A stretch of DNA of 64,000 bases from an uncultured Carboxylicivirga sp. GTDB lineage: Bacteria; Bacteroidota; Bacteroidia; Bacteroidales; Marinilabiliaceae. Under the pieces are notes generated by a model, which searched no databases, had not been told where the DNA came from, and saw nothing but the letters and a program-made list of their open reading frames with translations. A program made the position numbers and the translations under genes. The number at the start of each line of letters is the position of its first letter. Position 1 is the stretch's first letter. Location: NCBI RefSeq assembly GCF_963674565.1, contig NZ_OY771430.1, forward strand, positions 682,001 to 746,000, in the 5' to 3' direction. This document shows positions 17,155 through 29,100 of this stretch, one piece after another.

Positions 17155-19419
17155 TTAAGCATTTTGCTGTTTAATAAGATTTAGTGCTGAACCTGCTTTA
17201 AACCAGTCGATTTGCTGTTGATTATACGAATGGTTAAGTGTAATAACATCTTTTGTGCCATCAGTATGAACCACTTCAATTTTTAAAGTCTGACCTGGTT
17301 TAAACTGATCCAGATCAATGAAGTTAAATGTATCATCTTCCTGAATCAGATCATAGTCGGCTTCATTCGCAAAAGTTAATCCCAACATACCTTGTTTCTT
17401 AAGGTTTGTTTCATGAATTCGGGCAAAACTTTTTACAATTACAGCTCTTACACCCAAATGACGGGGTTCCATGGCTGCATGTTCGCGCGAAGATCCTTCA
17501 CCATAGTTGTGGTCTCCCACAACAACAGAAGGAATACCTGCAGCTTTATAAGCTCTTTGAGTAGCGGGTACTTCACCGTATTCGCCGGTTAATTGGTTCT
17601 TAACTTTATTAGTTTCATCATTAAAAAAGTTAACACCACCAATCAGCATGTTATTTGAGATATTATCAAGGTGTCCACGGTATTTTAACCATGGTCCGGC
17701 CATTGAAATATGGTCAGTTGTACATTTACCTTTTGCTTTAATCAGCAATTTGGCACCTGTAATATTTTTTCCATCCCAAGGTGCAAAAGGAGTCAATAGT
17801 TGAAGTCGATCACTTTCAGGATTTACCACAACTTTAATGCTTGATCCATCTTCAGCCGGTGCCTGATATCCCGAATCTTCTACTCCAAAACCTTGAGGAG
17901 GTAATTCATATCCGGTTGGCTCATCCAGTTTAACAGTTTCACCTTTTTCATTTACCAAAGTATCGGTGATTGGATTAAATCCAAGATTTCCGGCAATTGC
18001 CATAGCAGTGACCAATTCAGGTGAACCAACAAAAGCATAGGTATTTGGATTACCATCGGCCCGTTTGGCAAAGTTTCGGTTGAATGAGTGTACAATGGTG
18101 TTTTTCTCTTGTTTCTCAGCACCCGTACGTGCCCACATTCCAATACAAGGTCCACAGGCATTGGCAAACACTTCACCACCCATATTATTGAATATATCAA
18201 TCAAACCATCACGTTCAATGGTGTACCGTACCTGCTCTGAACCGGGTGTAATTTTAAACTCACCCTTAGCTTTAAGGCTTTTCTCGGCAGCTTGTTTAGC
18301 AATTGAAGCAGCTCTTGAAATATCTTCATAAGAAGAGTTAGTACACGAACCAATTAATCCCACTTCAACTTTCAAAGGCCAACCATTCTTTTCTGCTTCT
18401 TCCTTCATTTTTGAAATAGGAGTAGCACGGTCAGGAGTGAAAGGACCATTCAAGTGAGGTTCCAACTCATCAAGATTAATTTCAATTAACTGATCGAAAT
18501 ATTTTTCGGGATTAGCATAAACTTCAGCATCGGCTGTCAGGTGTTCTTTTACACTATTGGCTGCATCTGCAACATCAGAACGGTCGGTAGCACGAAGGTA
18601 GCGTTCCATCGATTCATCGTATCCAAAGGTAGAAGTAGTTGCACCAATTTCAGCACCCATGTTACAAATGGTACCCTTACCTGTACAGCTTAACGATTGA
18701 GCTCCTTCTCCAAAATACTCAACAACACAACCAGTGCCTCCTTTTACAGTTAATATTCCTGCAACCTTCAGGATAATATCTTTTGGAGCTGTCCAGCCAT
18801 TTAATTTACCGGTAAGTTTAACACCGATCAACTTAGGAAACTTCAATTCCCAAGGCATACCTGCCATAACATCAACAGCATCGGCACCACCAACACCGAT
18901 GGCGATCATTCCCAGTCCACCCGCATTAACAGTATGCGAATCTGTTCCAATCATCATTCCACCAGGGAAGGCATAATTTTCCAAAACAACCTGATGAATA
19001 ATACCTGCACCAGGTTTCCAGAAACCAATACCATAGCGGTTCGATACTGAGCTTAAGAAGTCATATACTTCCTTGTTGCTAACTTCCGCTGTTTTAAGGT
19101 CGGTTGAAGCACCAACCTTGGCCTGAATCAGGTGATCGGCATGAACAGTTGACGGTACAGCAGCTTTTTCCTTGCCGGCTTGCATAAATTGCAATAAGGC
19201 CATTTGCGCTGTTGCGTCCTGCATTGCTACACGATCGGGATTGAAATTTACATACGAACTACCTCTATCGTATGCTGAATCGGGGAGTTTATCAGCAAGG
19301 TGGGCATATAAAATTTTCTCTGTTAAAGTTAAAGGTCTTCCAAGAAGCTGACGTGTTTGTTCTACTTTATCAGGCAACTCAGCGTAAACCTTTTTAATCA
19401 TCTCAATATCAAAAGCCAT
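17155..19419 (-). CDS. acn: Aconitate hydratase
   Basis: TCA-cycle aconitase of 754 residues, interconverting citrate and isocitrate on a 4Fe-4S cluster in the cytoplasm. Cluster cysteines are visible in GSCTNSSYED and in NACGPCIGMW; DSHTVNAGG and the C-terminal swivel domain signature GSSREHAAMEPRH are also present. The length and segments (ANLKKQGMLGLTF-type swivel) suit the mitochondrial-type aconitase found in Bacteroidota, rather than AcnB. A -7-like element TAAATTTG lies on the minus strand at 19465-19472. It is single-gene and ends at a shared terminator. Confidence 0.95.
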   Translation of the reverse strand: MAFDIEMIKKVYAELPDKVEQTRQLLGRPLTLTEKILYAHLADKLPDSAYDRGSSYVNFNPDRVAMQDATAQMALLQFMQAGKEKAAVPSTVHADHLIQAKVGASTDLKTAEVSNKEVYDFLSSVSNRYGIGFWKPGAGIIHQVVLENYAFPGGMMIGTDSHTVNAGGLGMIAIGVGGADAVDVMAGMPWELKFPKLIGVKLTGKLNGWTAPKDIILKVAGILTVKGGTGCVVEYFGEGAQSLSCTGKGTICNMGAEIGATTSTFGYDESMERYLRATDRSDVADAANSVKEHLTADAEVYANPEKYFDQLIEINLDELEPHLNGPFTPDRATPISKMKEEAEKNGWPLKVEVGLIGSCTNSSYEDISRAASIAKQAAEKSLKAKGEFKITPGSEQVRYTIERDGLIDIFNNMGGEVFANACGPCIGMWARTGAEKQEKNTIVHSFNRNFAKRADGNPNTYAFVGSPELVTAMAIAGNLGFNPITDTLVNEKGETVKLDEPTGYELPPQGFGVEDSGYQAPAEDGSSIKVVVNPESDRLQLLTPFAPWDGKNITGAKLLIKAKGKCTTDHISMAGPWLKYRGHLDNISNNMLIGGVNFFNDETNKVKNQLTGEYGEVPATQRAYKAAGIPSVVVGDHNYGEGSSREHAAMEPRHLGVRAVIVKSFARIHETNLKKQGMLGLTFANEADYDLIQEDDTFNFIDLDQFKPGQTLKIEVVHTDGTKDVITLNHSYNQQQIDWFKAGSALNLIKQQNA

Positions 19420-19464
19420 TTTTCTGATTTATTTAGATAATGTGAATATTGCGGTTTTAGAAAT

Positions 19465-19472
19465 CAAATTTA
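19465..19472 (-). promoter_or_regulatory. Candidate -7 element for aconitase
   Basis: Minus-strand TAAATTTG matches TAnnTTTG and lies 45 bases before the aconitase start. No TTTG sits at the usual 19-21 base spacing upstream, so this is a partial match. Confidence 0.4.
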
Positions 19473-19609
19473 CTAAAAAAAGTCTCTCAGTTAATAACAA
19501 GGTCACCAGGTTTTTGTTGTTCTTCTTAACAGGTTTAAAATTCTTTTACTAACTTGACGCTGAAATATTATGTACCATATACCTAATTTATAAGCTCATT
19601 GCCAAACGT

Positions 19610-20854
19610 ATGAAGCTAATACTCATCTATGAAAATCTCCGCATAGCCTTCGGTTCAATCCGTTCTAATTTATTACGTACTATCCTTACCATATTGATAA
19701 TTGGAATTGGTATTACTGCATTAATTGGAATATTGACTGCAATAACTTCCATCAAATTGGCTATAAGCACTAAGTTTACAGGAATGGGAGCCAATTCATT
19801 TACAATCGAAAACAGGGGAATGAATGTGCAGGTGGGTAATAATTCCATGAGACAAAAAAATTATGGTTTTATCTCGTTTAAAGAGGCCATGGCTTTTAAA
19901 GAAGAGTTTGATTTTCCTGCAACAGTTTCTGTTTCTTACAATGCATCAGGTGCGGCTACAGTTAAAGCAGGAGAGAATAAATCAAATCCCAATGTGGCTG
20001 TTTATGGTGTTGATGAAAATTTTATTGATGTAGAAGGCCATACTTTAAGTAAGGGAAGGCATTTTAGTGTTCAGGAGGTGCAGGATCACAGATATGTGGC
20101 TGTGTTAGGAAGTGCCCTATCGAAAAAGGTTTTTCCTGATGGAGAGAATCCTGTGGATCAGGTAATAAGTGTAGCAGGTGCAAAATATTTGGTGATTGGG
20201 GTTTTGGAAGAGAAGGGAGCCGGTTTTGGTAGTCAGAGTGATAATATATTATTGTTGCCGGTAACGAATGTAAGGCAAAAATTCAGTCGTCCGAATATGT
20301 CTTATAACATTGTTGTGAAGGCAATGGATAGTCAGCAGATTGATAATGCAATCAGCGAGGCAACAGGGTTATTTAGAATAATTCGACGTTTGACCGTTCA
20401 TGATGAAAATAATTTTAACGTCAATAAAAGTGATAATTTATCCCGTATACTGATTGAAAGTACAGGTACTGTTACTTTAATTGCTGCAGTGATAGGTTTA
20501 ATTACACTAATTGGAGCGGCCATTGGATTAATGAATATAATGTTGGTGGCCGTGGCCGAAAGAACCCGTGAAATTGGAATCAGAAAAGCGATGGGGGCTA
20601 ATACCAAAGCAATTCGTAATCAGTTTTTGCTTGAATCGATTATTATTGGTCAGGTGGGTGGAGCAGTTGGTATAATATTGGGTATAATTATTGGAAATTT
20701 AATGTCAATTGCATTGAAAGCTCCTTTTGTTGTGCCGTGGAACTGGGTAATCTTGGGTGTTGCCATTTGCTTAACAGTTGGTTTACTCTCAGGCCTTATG
20801 CCAGCATTGAAAGCAGCCAAGCTGGATCCGATCGAATCGCTACGTTATGAATAA
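19610..20854 (+). CDS. MacB/FtsX-type ABC transporter permease
   Basis: Permease of 414 residues: one N-terminal helix (about 20-42, TILTILIIGIGITALIGILTA), a large periplasmic MacB-PCD domain (about 45-280), then three helices of the FtsX domain with the signature AERTREIGIRKAMGA. It belongs to the MacB/LolE-like class, which moves substrates or force across the envelope rather than through a classic channel. No ATP-binding subunit is encoded on either side in this window, so the partner ATPase must be elsewhere. It precedes the glucosaminidase gene by 34 bases on the same strand. Confidence 0.87.
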   Translation: MKLILIYENLRIAFGSIRSNLLRTILTILIIGIGITALIGILTAITSIKLAISTKFTGMGANSFTIENRGMNVQVGNNSMRQKNYGFISFKEAMAFKEEFDFPATVSVSYNASGAATVKAGENKSNPNVAVYGVDENFIDVEGHTLSKGRHFSVQEVQDHRYVAVLGSALSKKVFPDGENPVDQVISVAGAKYLVIGVLEEKGAGFGSQSDNILLLPVTNVRQKFSRPNMSYNIVVKAMDSQQIDNAISEATGLFRIIRRLTVHDENNFNVNKSDNLSRILIESTGTVTLIAAVIGLITLIGAAIGLMNIMLVAVAERTREIGIRKAMGANTKAIRNQFLLESIIIGQVGGAVGIILGIIIGNLMSIALKAPFVVPWNWVILGVAICLTVGLLSGLMPALKAAKLDPIESLRYE

Positions 20855-20888
20855 TATAACTTCTTCAGTTATGAATTAATTCAACTAT

Positions 20889-21746
20889 ATGTCGAAGATA
20901 TCCAGAAAGAATGGAGTTGTCATTACACTAGGTATTCTGTTGCTTCTTATCGCAGGTCTTTTTATTTGGCTGAGAGTTGAAACAAGTCCTGTTATATCTC
21001 CATTTCAAGAAATTTATGTTGATAGTCCTGATTCCATTGTAATTCAGTCTGACTCTTTGGTGGAACCTATCATTTATCATGGTAATCCCGATCTGAGAAA
21101 AGTCAGGGGTGAAGAGAGAAAAGATTTATTTGTGAATTTGATGCTTCCTTCGATAATGATAGCGCAGAAAAAGGTTGAGCGAGAAAGAAAGAAGCTTGAA
21201 CGACTGGCTCAAAAGATTGAGAAAGGGAGAATCAGAGCCCATGATAGTCTGTTAGTTGATTCAATTGTAGCCTATTTTAAATGTAAAGATATTCATCAGG
21301 TAATTAATAGTTTAGAGCAACATCCTGTCAGTATTATATTAGCCCAGGCTGCTATTGAAAGTGGATGGGGTACATCCCGTTTTTTTCTTGAAGCCAACAA
21401 TGTATTTGGCATTTGGTCATACAATGAATATGAAGAAAGAATTGCTGCTTCAGAAACAAGGGATGATAACACAATTTATCTTCGAAAGTACAATAATCTG
21501 TATGGATCAGTATACGACTATTTAATTACGGTTGCCCGGGCACCGGCATATAAAAAATTACGGGAAGTGCGATTGGAGTCTGATGATCCGTATGAATTAA
21601 TACAGTATCTGGTGAATTATTCCGAGCTTCGTGATGAATATGTAAAGATCTTAGGTGCTGTAATCAGACAAAATGACTTTACACAATATGATCATTATAA
21701 ATTAGTTGAAATAGATGAAGACGATCCACTCTGGCAAAGTTTATAA
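20889..21746 (+). CDS. Bax-like glucosaminidase-domain protein
   Basis: A 285-residue exported or membrane-tethered peptidoglycan hydrolase of the glucosaminidase fold. One N-terminal hydrophobic segment (GVVITLGILLLLIAGLFIWL) acts as anchor or signal, then a charged coiled region, then the catalytic domain (about 145-260). The probable catalytic glutamate is in QAAIESGWGTSRF, followed by NNVFGIWS and YLRKYNNLYGSV. The architecture resembles E. coli Bax. Its last 32 bases overlap the start of the deacetylase gene in another frame, so the two are translated together. Confidence 0.82.
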   Translation: MSKISRKNGVVITLGILLLLIAGLFIWLRVETSPVISPFQEIYVDSPDSIVIQSDSLVEPIIYHGNPDLRKVRGEERKDLFVNLMLPSIMIAQKKVERERKKLERLAQKIEKGRIRAHDSLLVDSIVAYFKCKDIHQVINSLEQHPVSIILAQAAIESGWGTSRFFLEANNVFGIWSYNEYEERIAASETRDDNTIYLRKYNNLYGSVYDYLITVARAPAYKKLREVRLESDDPYELIQYLVNYSELRDEYVKILGAVIRQNDFTQYDHYKLVEIDEDDPLWQSL

Positions 21747-22782
21747 ATGGTTAGGTGTAATATTTTTTACCAGCCTTTTTTTTATTGGATCTCTTCAGGC
21801 CTGGCATTTAGCAATCTCAAAAGTTATCCAAAACAATAAATGGTCTGTTAAAGCATTGGTTTATCATCGATTCGGAGATGACAGATATCCATCTACGAAT
21901 ACATCTGTAGAAGATTTTGAAGCTCAGATAAAATGGCTGAGAGAGAATGGTTATATTTCAGTGAAGGCATCTGAGGTTTATGCTTTAAATGATAAGGATG
22001 TAAAGAAGTATGTTTGTATTACTGTTGATGACGGGTATAAGTCTTTTCTGCAAAATGGACTGCCAATTCTGAAGAAATATGGCATGAAATCTACTATTTA
22101 TGTCAATACAGAAAGCGTAGGTTGGGGTGATTATCTTTCATGGGATGAATTAAAATCAATTCAAAAAGAGGGTGTGGAAATTGGAAATCATTCGCATTCG
22201 CATGCCTACTTTTTAAATAAAGATGCAGAAGAAAGAAGTATTTATTTTGAATCAGATCTGGATCTGGCTGAGAAACTATTTAAAAAAAATTTAGGAAGTA
22301 TTCCTAAGTCGTATGCTTATCCTTTTGGTGAATTTGATGAAGGTATGATGAGTGTACTTAAAAACAATGGTTATCGCTTATCCTTTGCTCAAAATTCAGG
22401 TGTTTGGTGCGAAACTAATGACCCGTATGCCATTCCAAGGTTTCCAATGTCAGGAAAGATTTCGATTGACAAATTTATTTCCAAAGTTAAGATGGAACCT
22501 TTCAGGGTTTTAACTGAAAAAAAATCTCCATTTATAGAAGGTCACGGTAAGAGTATCAACGTTTCATTTAACTATAATCAGAGTAATTATGTTGGCGGTA
22601 TAAATTGTTTCAAAAATGGCATAAATTATAATGATGTTCAAACATATGAAGATATTTATATGGTTAAATTAAATCTGTCGGATAAAAAGAGACGAACCTT
22701 GGTTACATTAACAATAAAAGACAAAGAGGGTAATTGGTGTTGGTATAGTCACTTATTTATTATACCTCAAATAGTAGAATGA
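21715..22782 (+). CDS. Polysaccharide deacetylase family protein
   Basis: Carbohydrate esterase family 4 (NodB-fold) protein of 355 residues with an N-terminal membrane helix (WLGVIFFTSLFFIGSLQAW). Motif 1 is TVDDGYKS (usual form TFDDG), and motif 2 GNHSHSH carries the metal-binding histidines; PKSYAYPFGEFD fits motif 3. Such enzymes remove N- or O-acetyl groups from polysaccharide or peptidoglycan. A C-terminal beta-rich region of about 100 residues follows. The ATG lies inside the glucosaminidase gene. The substrate is unknown; a cell-wall or exopolysaccharide role is suggested by its neighbour. Confidence 0.85.
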   Translation: MKTIHSGKVYKWLGVIFFTSLFFIGSLQAWHLAISKVIQNNKWSVKALVYHRFGDDRYPSTNTSVEDFEAQIKWLRENGYISVKASEVYALNDKDVKKYVCITVDDGYKSFLQNGLPILKKYGMKSTIYVNTESVGWGDYLSWDELKSIQKEGVEIGNHSHSHAYFLNKDAEERSIYFESDLDLAEKLFKKNLGSIPKSYAYPFGEFDEGMMSVLKNNGYRLSFAQNSGVWCETNDPYAIPRFPMSGKISIDKFISKVKMEPFRVLTEKKSPFIEGHGKSINVSFNYNQSNYVGGINCFKNGINYNDVQTYEDIYMVKLNLSDKKRRTLVTLTIKDKEGNWCWYSHLFIIPQIVE

Positions 22783-23121
22783 ATTTTAATATGATTTGTG
22801 CTTTAGTGTTTTACGGATCATTGTTATGATGCTACATTTATTAGAGGTAACTGTTTGAAAAATTATACGGAAAAAAAGACTTTAATATCTTCCTTTAAGT
22901 CATAGCGTAAGGTTATTTATCTTAAAAAATATTTAAACTTCTTTGCCTAAAATCAAACTTTCCTAAAAAGGCTACGTAATAAACTCTAACACATCCAAAC
23001 TGCTAATATGTTAAAGTAGGATAAAGACAGGAGAGCAAACATATTCGCACAATACATATTGAATAAATAGCATTGTTTATCTAAGGCAGTGGGGTGATAT
23101 TGTACGCTTATATTTTAGCAT
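22783..23121 (+). other. Intergenic region before the giant adhesin gene
   Basis: About 340 A/T-rich bases with no open reading frame worth reporting. It should hold the promoter and leader of the adhesin operon, but I found no clean match to TTTG-N19/21-TAnnTTTG and no clear terminator for the deacetylase gene. Confidence 0.4.
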
Positions 23122-26100
23122 ATGAAAAGAAAACTACTATCCTATTCAATGAGTGTCTTTTTACTGTGTGTTGGTTTTATTTCCAATGCGCAGGTAGGGC
23201 GTGAGTTTTGGTTTGTAGCACCTGAAGTAACAAATGCACATGGTGATTCTCCGGTTGTTTTTCGTATTACAACTTATGATGTTGGTACCAATGTTACCAT
23301 TTCTAGTCCGGCAAATACTTCTTTCAATACCGTTAATGTATATATTGGTCCTAATACCCAGTATACAGTAAATGATTACAACTATGCACAGGATGTTCTT
23401 GATAACAGACCTAGTAATCAGGTTAATAATAAGGGTATTTTAATAACAGCTCATGATGCTGATATCAGTGTTTATTATGAGATTGTAAATGGAAATAATC
23501 CTGATAAATTCACCTTAAAAGGCGCAAATGGTTTAGGAACAGAGTTTTTTGTTCCTTCTCAGAATATCTATATCAATCAAACATACACTCCAAAGGCTAG
23601 TGAGAAAGTAGATCTGGTTGCAACAACAGATGATACCAATATTGTTTTTATTCCGACTGCTGATGTAGTAGGTTATTCTGCTGGTGATACAATTGAGATA
23701 TCCCTAGATAGAGGGCAGACTTTTTGTGTTGAAAATACAAACACTATACAAGGTTCATCTTTAGCAGGTTCCTATATTTCCTCAAATAATCCAATTGCAG
23801 TTACAATTTCTGATGATTCAATAAATGAGGATAAGAATGGAGGCGGATCCTGGGATTTAATAGGAGACCAGTTAATACCAACGAGTGTTATAGGCTTTAA
23901 TTATGTAGTTGTTAATACTGCTCCTAATGGTCATAATAAAACAATCAATAAAGTTTTTGTATTGGCCACTGAGGATAACACTACAATTACATTGAATGGA
24001 AATACAAATCTTGTAACAACACTGAACAAGGGGCAACAGATATCCATCGACATAACACAGCATAATATGTACATAGAAGGTACAAAACCTATATATGTAT
24101 ATCAGTTATCAAGCCTGGATTATGGAAGTAGTAAAAGTAATGAGTTAGGTAGTGCTTTAATCCCTCATGCTGAATGTACAGGATCTGATATGGTTAGCTT
24201 TACGCGGATATTTACAAATCACTTTTTTTTGCAGCTACTGGTTAAAGGTGCTGACAAAGATAACTTTACAATCAAAGATGAAAATGGAAATGTGCTATCA
24301 GATTTCTTTAAGAATACGGTTTGGAATAAGGTGGAAGGAAGCGGAGATGGAGATGAACAATGGTTTACATGTAATATTGACTTAAGTTCCTCTATTTCAA
24401 CAAATCAACCGTACTACATTGCCAATTCAACCGGACTATTTCATCTGAGTGTTTTAGAGGAAAATGGGACAAGTGCCAGTTATGGCTATTTTTCATCGTT
24501 TAGTAATTTAACTATTAGTGGTTTAACCGAGGCATGTTATGGAAATGTTTTGAAGTTAACCACCGACGAAGAAATGTTAAATTATCAATGGTTTTCAGAC
24601 CAATCATCCGGAATTGTTTCTGATCCAACTCAAAGATCTATCGATGTTAACCAAAGTGGTAAATATTGGGTGCAGGCAGAAATGGCTTTTGGAGGATGTG
24701 AATTGGTTGATACCATTGATGTTGTTTTTAATCGTCCGGTTATTGATCTGGGGAATGATACCACTGTTTGCCCTGGATCAATTTTAGATTTTGCAGGTGA
24801 AGAGGCATCATACACTTATAATTGGAGTAATGGTGCAAATACAATCAATACAAGTGTTACTGTGACTGAACTTTATGATAATGATTTATCTGTTTTGGTA
24901 ACTGATGCGGAAGGTTGTTCAAATGGTGACACCATTAATATTAAAGCCTTTCTTTTATCTGAGATAAATTTAGATTTTGATACAGTATGTATAGGTCAGG
25001 CAGTTACTGTGGTAAATACTTTCTCAGAATACGAATGGAGTTTAAACGGAAATATTCTTAATACTGATCCAACTCAAAACTATTTAATACCAAGTATATC
25101 GGGTACTTATACTGTAACCTGTTTAACTTCCAATGGATGTGAAGTAACAAAGAATTTTGACATTGTGGTAAATCAACTTCCAATAGTTGACTTAAAAGAT
25201 GAAACAACCTGTTTAGGTGAATCAATATTAGTTGATGGACCAACAGGAATCGGCTATTCTTATTTATGGAATGATGGTAGCACAAATAGCACGAATGAAT
25301 TAACAACGGAGGGTACATTCTGGTTAGAAGTAACCGATGCAAATGGTTGTATTGGAAGAGATGAAGCTGAATTAAGTTTTACAATTCCTGTTCCAATTGA
25401 TTTAGGTCCTGATAGAGTAGAGTGCGATCAAGCATTATTAGCCGTTTCCGACTATCAGAATTATAATAATTTTAAATGGTTCTTTATTGATGGAGCCGTT
25501 GAAACAGAAGTTATTGGTAATCCGACTGAGTATCAATATCTGGTTTTAAAAACAGATGGTTCAACCGAAGGACAATATAAGGTAGAAGCTGAAGATGCAA
25601 ATGGCTGTCCGGTTAAAGATTCAGTAAATGTTAGCTTTATTCATGTACCAGTACCTACCTTAACTCTTAGTCAAAACTTATGTGCAAATGATACGGTGAC
25701 TTTAACAGCTTCAACGGGATATAATGCATACAAATGGTTTAAAGATGGAATAGAACAAACTCAGTTTACTGATTTAAGTTCGATAGAAATATCTGAACCG
25801 GGTCAATATACTGTTGAGGTAACATTGTCGCAATGTTCTGCAAGCAATAATATTGATGTTCAATTATATGGTTTACCTACAGTTGAGTTGAAAGATGGTA
25901 ATATCATTTGTCCAGGTGGAGAAACCACTTTAGCGATTGCCAATTATACACAATCATCCAGTGGAGGAGGTCTTGATTATCTTTATTGGGAAACCAATGA
26001 CAACGTTCGCTTTACAGATTGGTCAAGTGCTAAATATACGGTTGATCAGGTAGGACAATATACTGTTACAGTAGTTGATAAATTTGGTTGTATATCAACT

Positions 26101-29100
26101 GATCAGGTTGATGTAACTCAACACACGCTACTATCTATTAATTTGACCGAATCATCTATTTGTGAGGATGAAACAATTACCTTACAAAATCCATTAACCA
26201 ATGCGCAGAGTTACGAATGGTATCAATTGGTTTCGGGATCAGAAATTAAAGTAGCTGAAAACAACGATTACATTGTTTCAGGTTTGAATAGTGGTGTTTA
26301 TTCTTATAAGTTGACTTTATTGGACGCAAATGGTTGTGAGAATTCAGATACTGTTGATATAACAATCAATGCAACTCCATCTTTCATATTAAATGACGCA
26401 ACTGTTTGTCCGAATATTAACCATTCTTTTGACGGTCCCGCCGGGGCTTATCAATATTTATGGAGTGACGGTTCAACTAATCAGTCATTGGTTACATCTA
26501 ATACAGGGCAGTATACTTTACAAGTTACAGATGCAAATGGTTGTTTAGCTTCAGAATCAGCTTCTTTAAGCAATTATTCACCTATACCAATTAATCTTGG
26601 ACCAGATCGTCAGGAATGTGCAGGAATTGACTTAACGCTAACAGCAAGTTCAAGTCATAGTAATTATACATGGGAATTGGATGGTAATGTTTTAGTATCA
26701 CAATTACCAGAATATAAATATTTAATATCTAATGGTCAAGTTAGTGATAACGGCACATACAGAGTAGTAGCTGAAGATATTAATGGTTGTGTTGTTGAAG
26801 ATGAGGTTGTAGTTAATATTTATAATACTGATCCACCATCATTGGAAGTAACCGAAAATCTATGTAAGAATGAATCAATAGAAATTATTGCTTCAACAGG
26901 TTACGATAGTTATACCTGGTTTTATAATGGAGCACCAATAACTTCCGCTTTAAATGAAGATACAATTAGAATTGATAAACCAGGATTCTATTTGGTACAG
27001 GCAACTTATAATGCATGTGTTAAATTTAATGAGATTACAGTTGATGAATTTAGCTTACCCAATGTACAATTACCTGTTGATTTTGGTTTTTGTCAGGGAG
27101 GAGAGGCTATAATTGATGGGGTACAATTTCAGGTTTCTACAGATGGTAGTAATTTTGATTATTTGTATTGGGGAAAGGACAGTACAACCAGATACGATGA
27201 TTGGCAGAATGTCTCATACACGGTTTCAACAGCAGGTACTTACAGTGTAACAGTAGTTGATGAAATTGGTTGTAAAGCTACAGACGAAATAGAAATATCA
27301 GAGTTTGCAGTTACTCCACCCGAACTCAATGGTCCGTTTACAGCATGTAATGATATTGGTGTTACCTTACAAAATACAGCAACCAATTCAACAAGTTATT
27401 CATGGTTTAAAGTTGTTTCTGGTATGGATATCAATGTTGCTAATGATGTTGATTACCTGGTAAATACCAGTGGAACTTATAAATTAGAGGTTGTAGATGC
27501 TAATGGCTGTGAAAGTAAAGATAGTGTGGAAATTACCATTAATTCTGTGCCGGAGTTTAAATTGGATGATGCCATTGTATGTCCTGGTATCACGCATCGG
27601 TTTGAAGATATCAACCTTAACGTTGCTAATTATGACTATTTGTGGAGTGATAACTCTACCAACTCTTATCTGGAGACAAATCTGGCAGGTACCTATAGTT
27701 TACAAGTAACGGATAAAAACACATTGTGTTCTTCTGTTGAATCCGTTGAATTATCGAATTATACACCGGTTACTTTTAAGTTGGGAAATGATTTATCAGC
27801 ATGTGTTGAAACTGACCTCACCATAACTGCTCCTTCATCATTCTTTAATTATATATGGAAATATAATGACGGATCTAATCCTGAAGTGACTTTAGTAAAT
27901 CAAAACCCTGAAAACAAATATCAAATTATTAACGCCCAAGTTTCACATTCGGGAGATTATATTGTTGAAGCCAATGATGTAAATGGCTGTTCAGTATCAG
28001 ATGGGTTGAATGTTGAGATATATGATATTGATATTCCTGAACTTGAATTATCAAAATATCTGTGTGAAGATGAAAAGGCAACCATTATTGCAACTGCCGG
28101 ATATGATAGTTATGAATGGTATGGAAATGGACTTTTATTGTCTTCAAACCAGAATCTTGAGATTGATGAAGCTGGATTGTATGCACTTATAACAACTTAC
28201 CGACAATGTGTAAGAGCAAATGATATAAATGTAACGGAATATAGTAAACCAAGTGTTCAACTTCCAAATGCTTATTCCATCTGTCCCGGCGAACAGGATG
28301 AATTAAGAGTTGCTTCATACTCAGGTAGTCCTTTCGATTATCTGTATTGGAATGATGCTACCAATCAAAGGTATAGCTCATGGCAGACGGCCAAGTATCA
28401 TGTGACAATACCAAGTGAATATTCTGTAACGGTTGTTGATACTTTGGGTTGTGCTGCTTCAGCAACAATTCAGATATCGGAAAATTCTGTTACTCCATTG
28501 AACCTACCAGAATCATACACCAGCTGTTTAAATACAGGACAAATGTTAACTCACAATGAGACTAACTATCAAACATACTACTGGTATAAGTTGAATAAAA
28601 ATGGAGAACAGTTGTTAGAAACTGATAATGATTATCTGGCAACAGAACCAGGTAGTTACAAATTACAATTGGTTGATTTGAATGGCTGTCAGAAATCAGA
28701 TACAACCGTATTGATTTTAAATCAATTCCCTGATATTGATTTGGGCGATGATCGTACGGCGTGTGAGATGGAATATTTGGTGATCACAGCCCAAGGCGAT
28801 TTTGTAAGTTATAAATGGAATGATGATGCAAGCTTGAATACTAATAAGTTGTTGGTGACATCAGCAGGTAAATATAAGGTTGAGGTTACTAATACCGTTG
28901 GTTGTTTGGCAGCAGATTCTGTTGAGATAAATGTACAGTCTGCACCGCAATTGGATCTGGGACCCGACGTAACTCTTTGTCCGGGATTGACACATCCTTT
29001 ATCAGCTCCTGCAGGTTATAGCTATTTATGGTCTAATGGTTCTGTTGATCAGAATATAGAATTGGAAGATGGGAAGCATACTTTGAAAATTACAGATAGT

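Noticed and set aside
25058..25342. Open frame of 94 codons on the minus strand inside the giant adhesin
   Set aside because: It lies wholly opposite a strong coding gene, has no recognisable motif and is rich in leucine and histidine as expected from a reverse reading of repeats.
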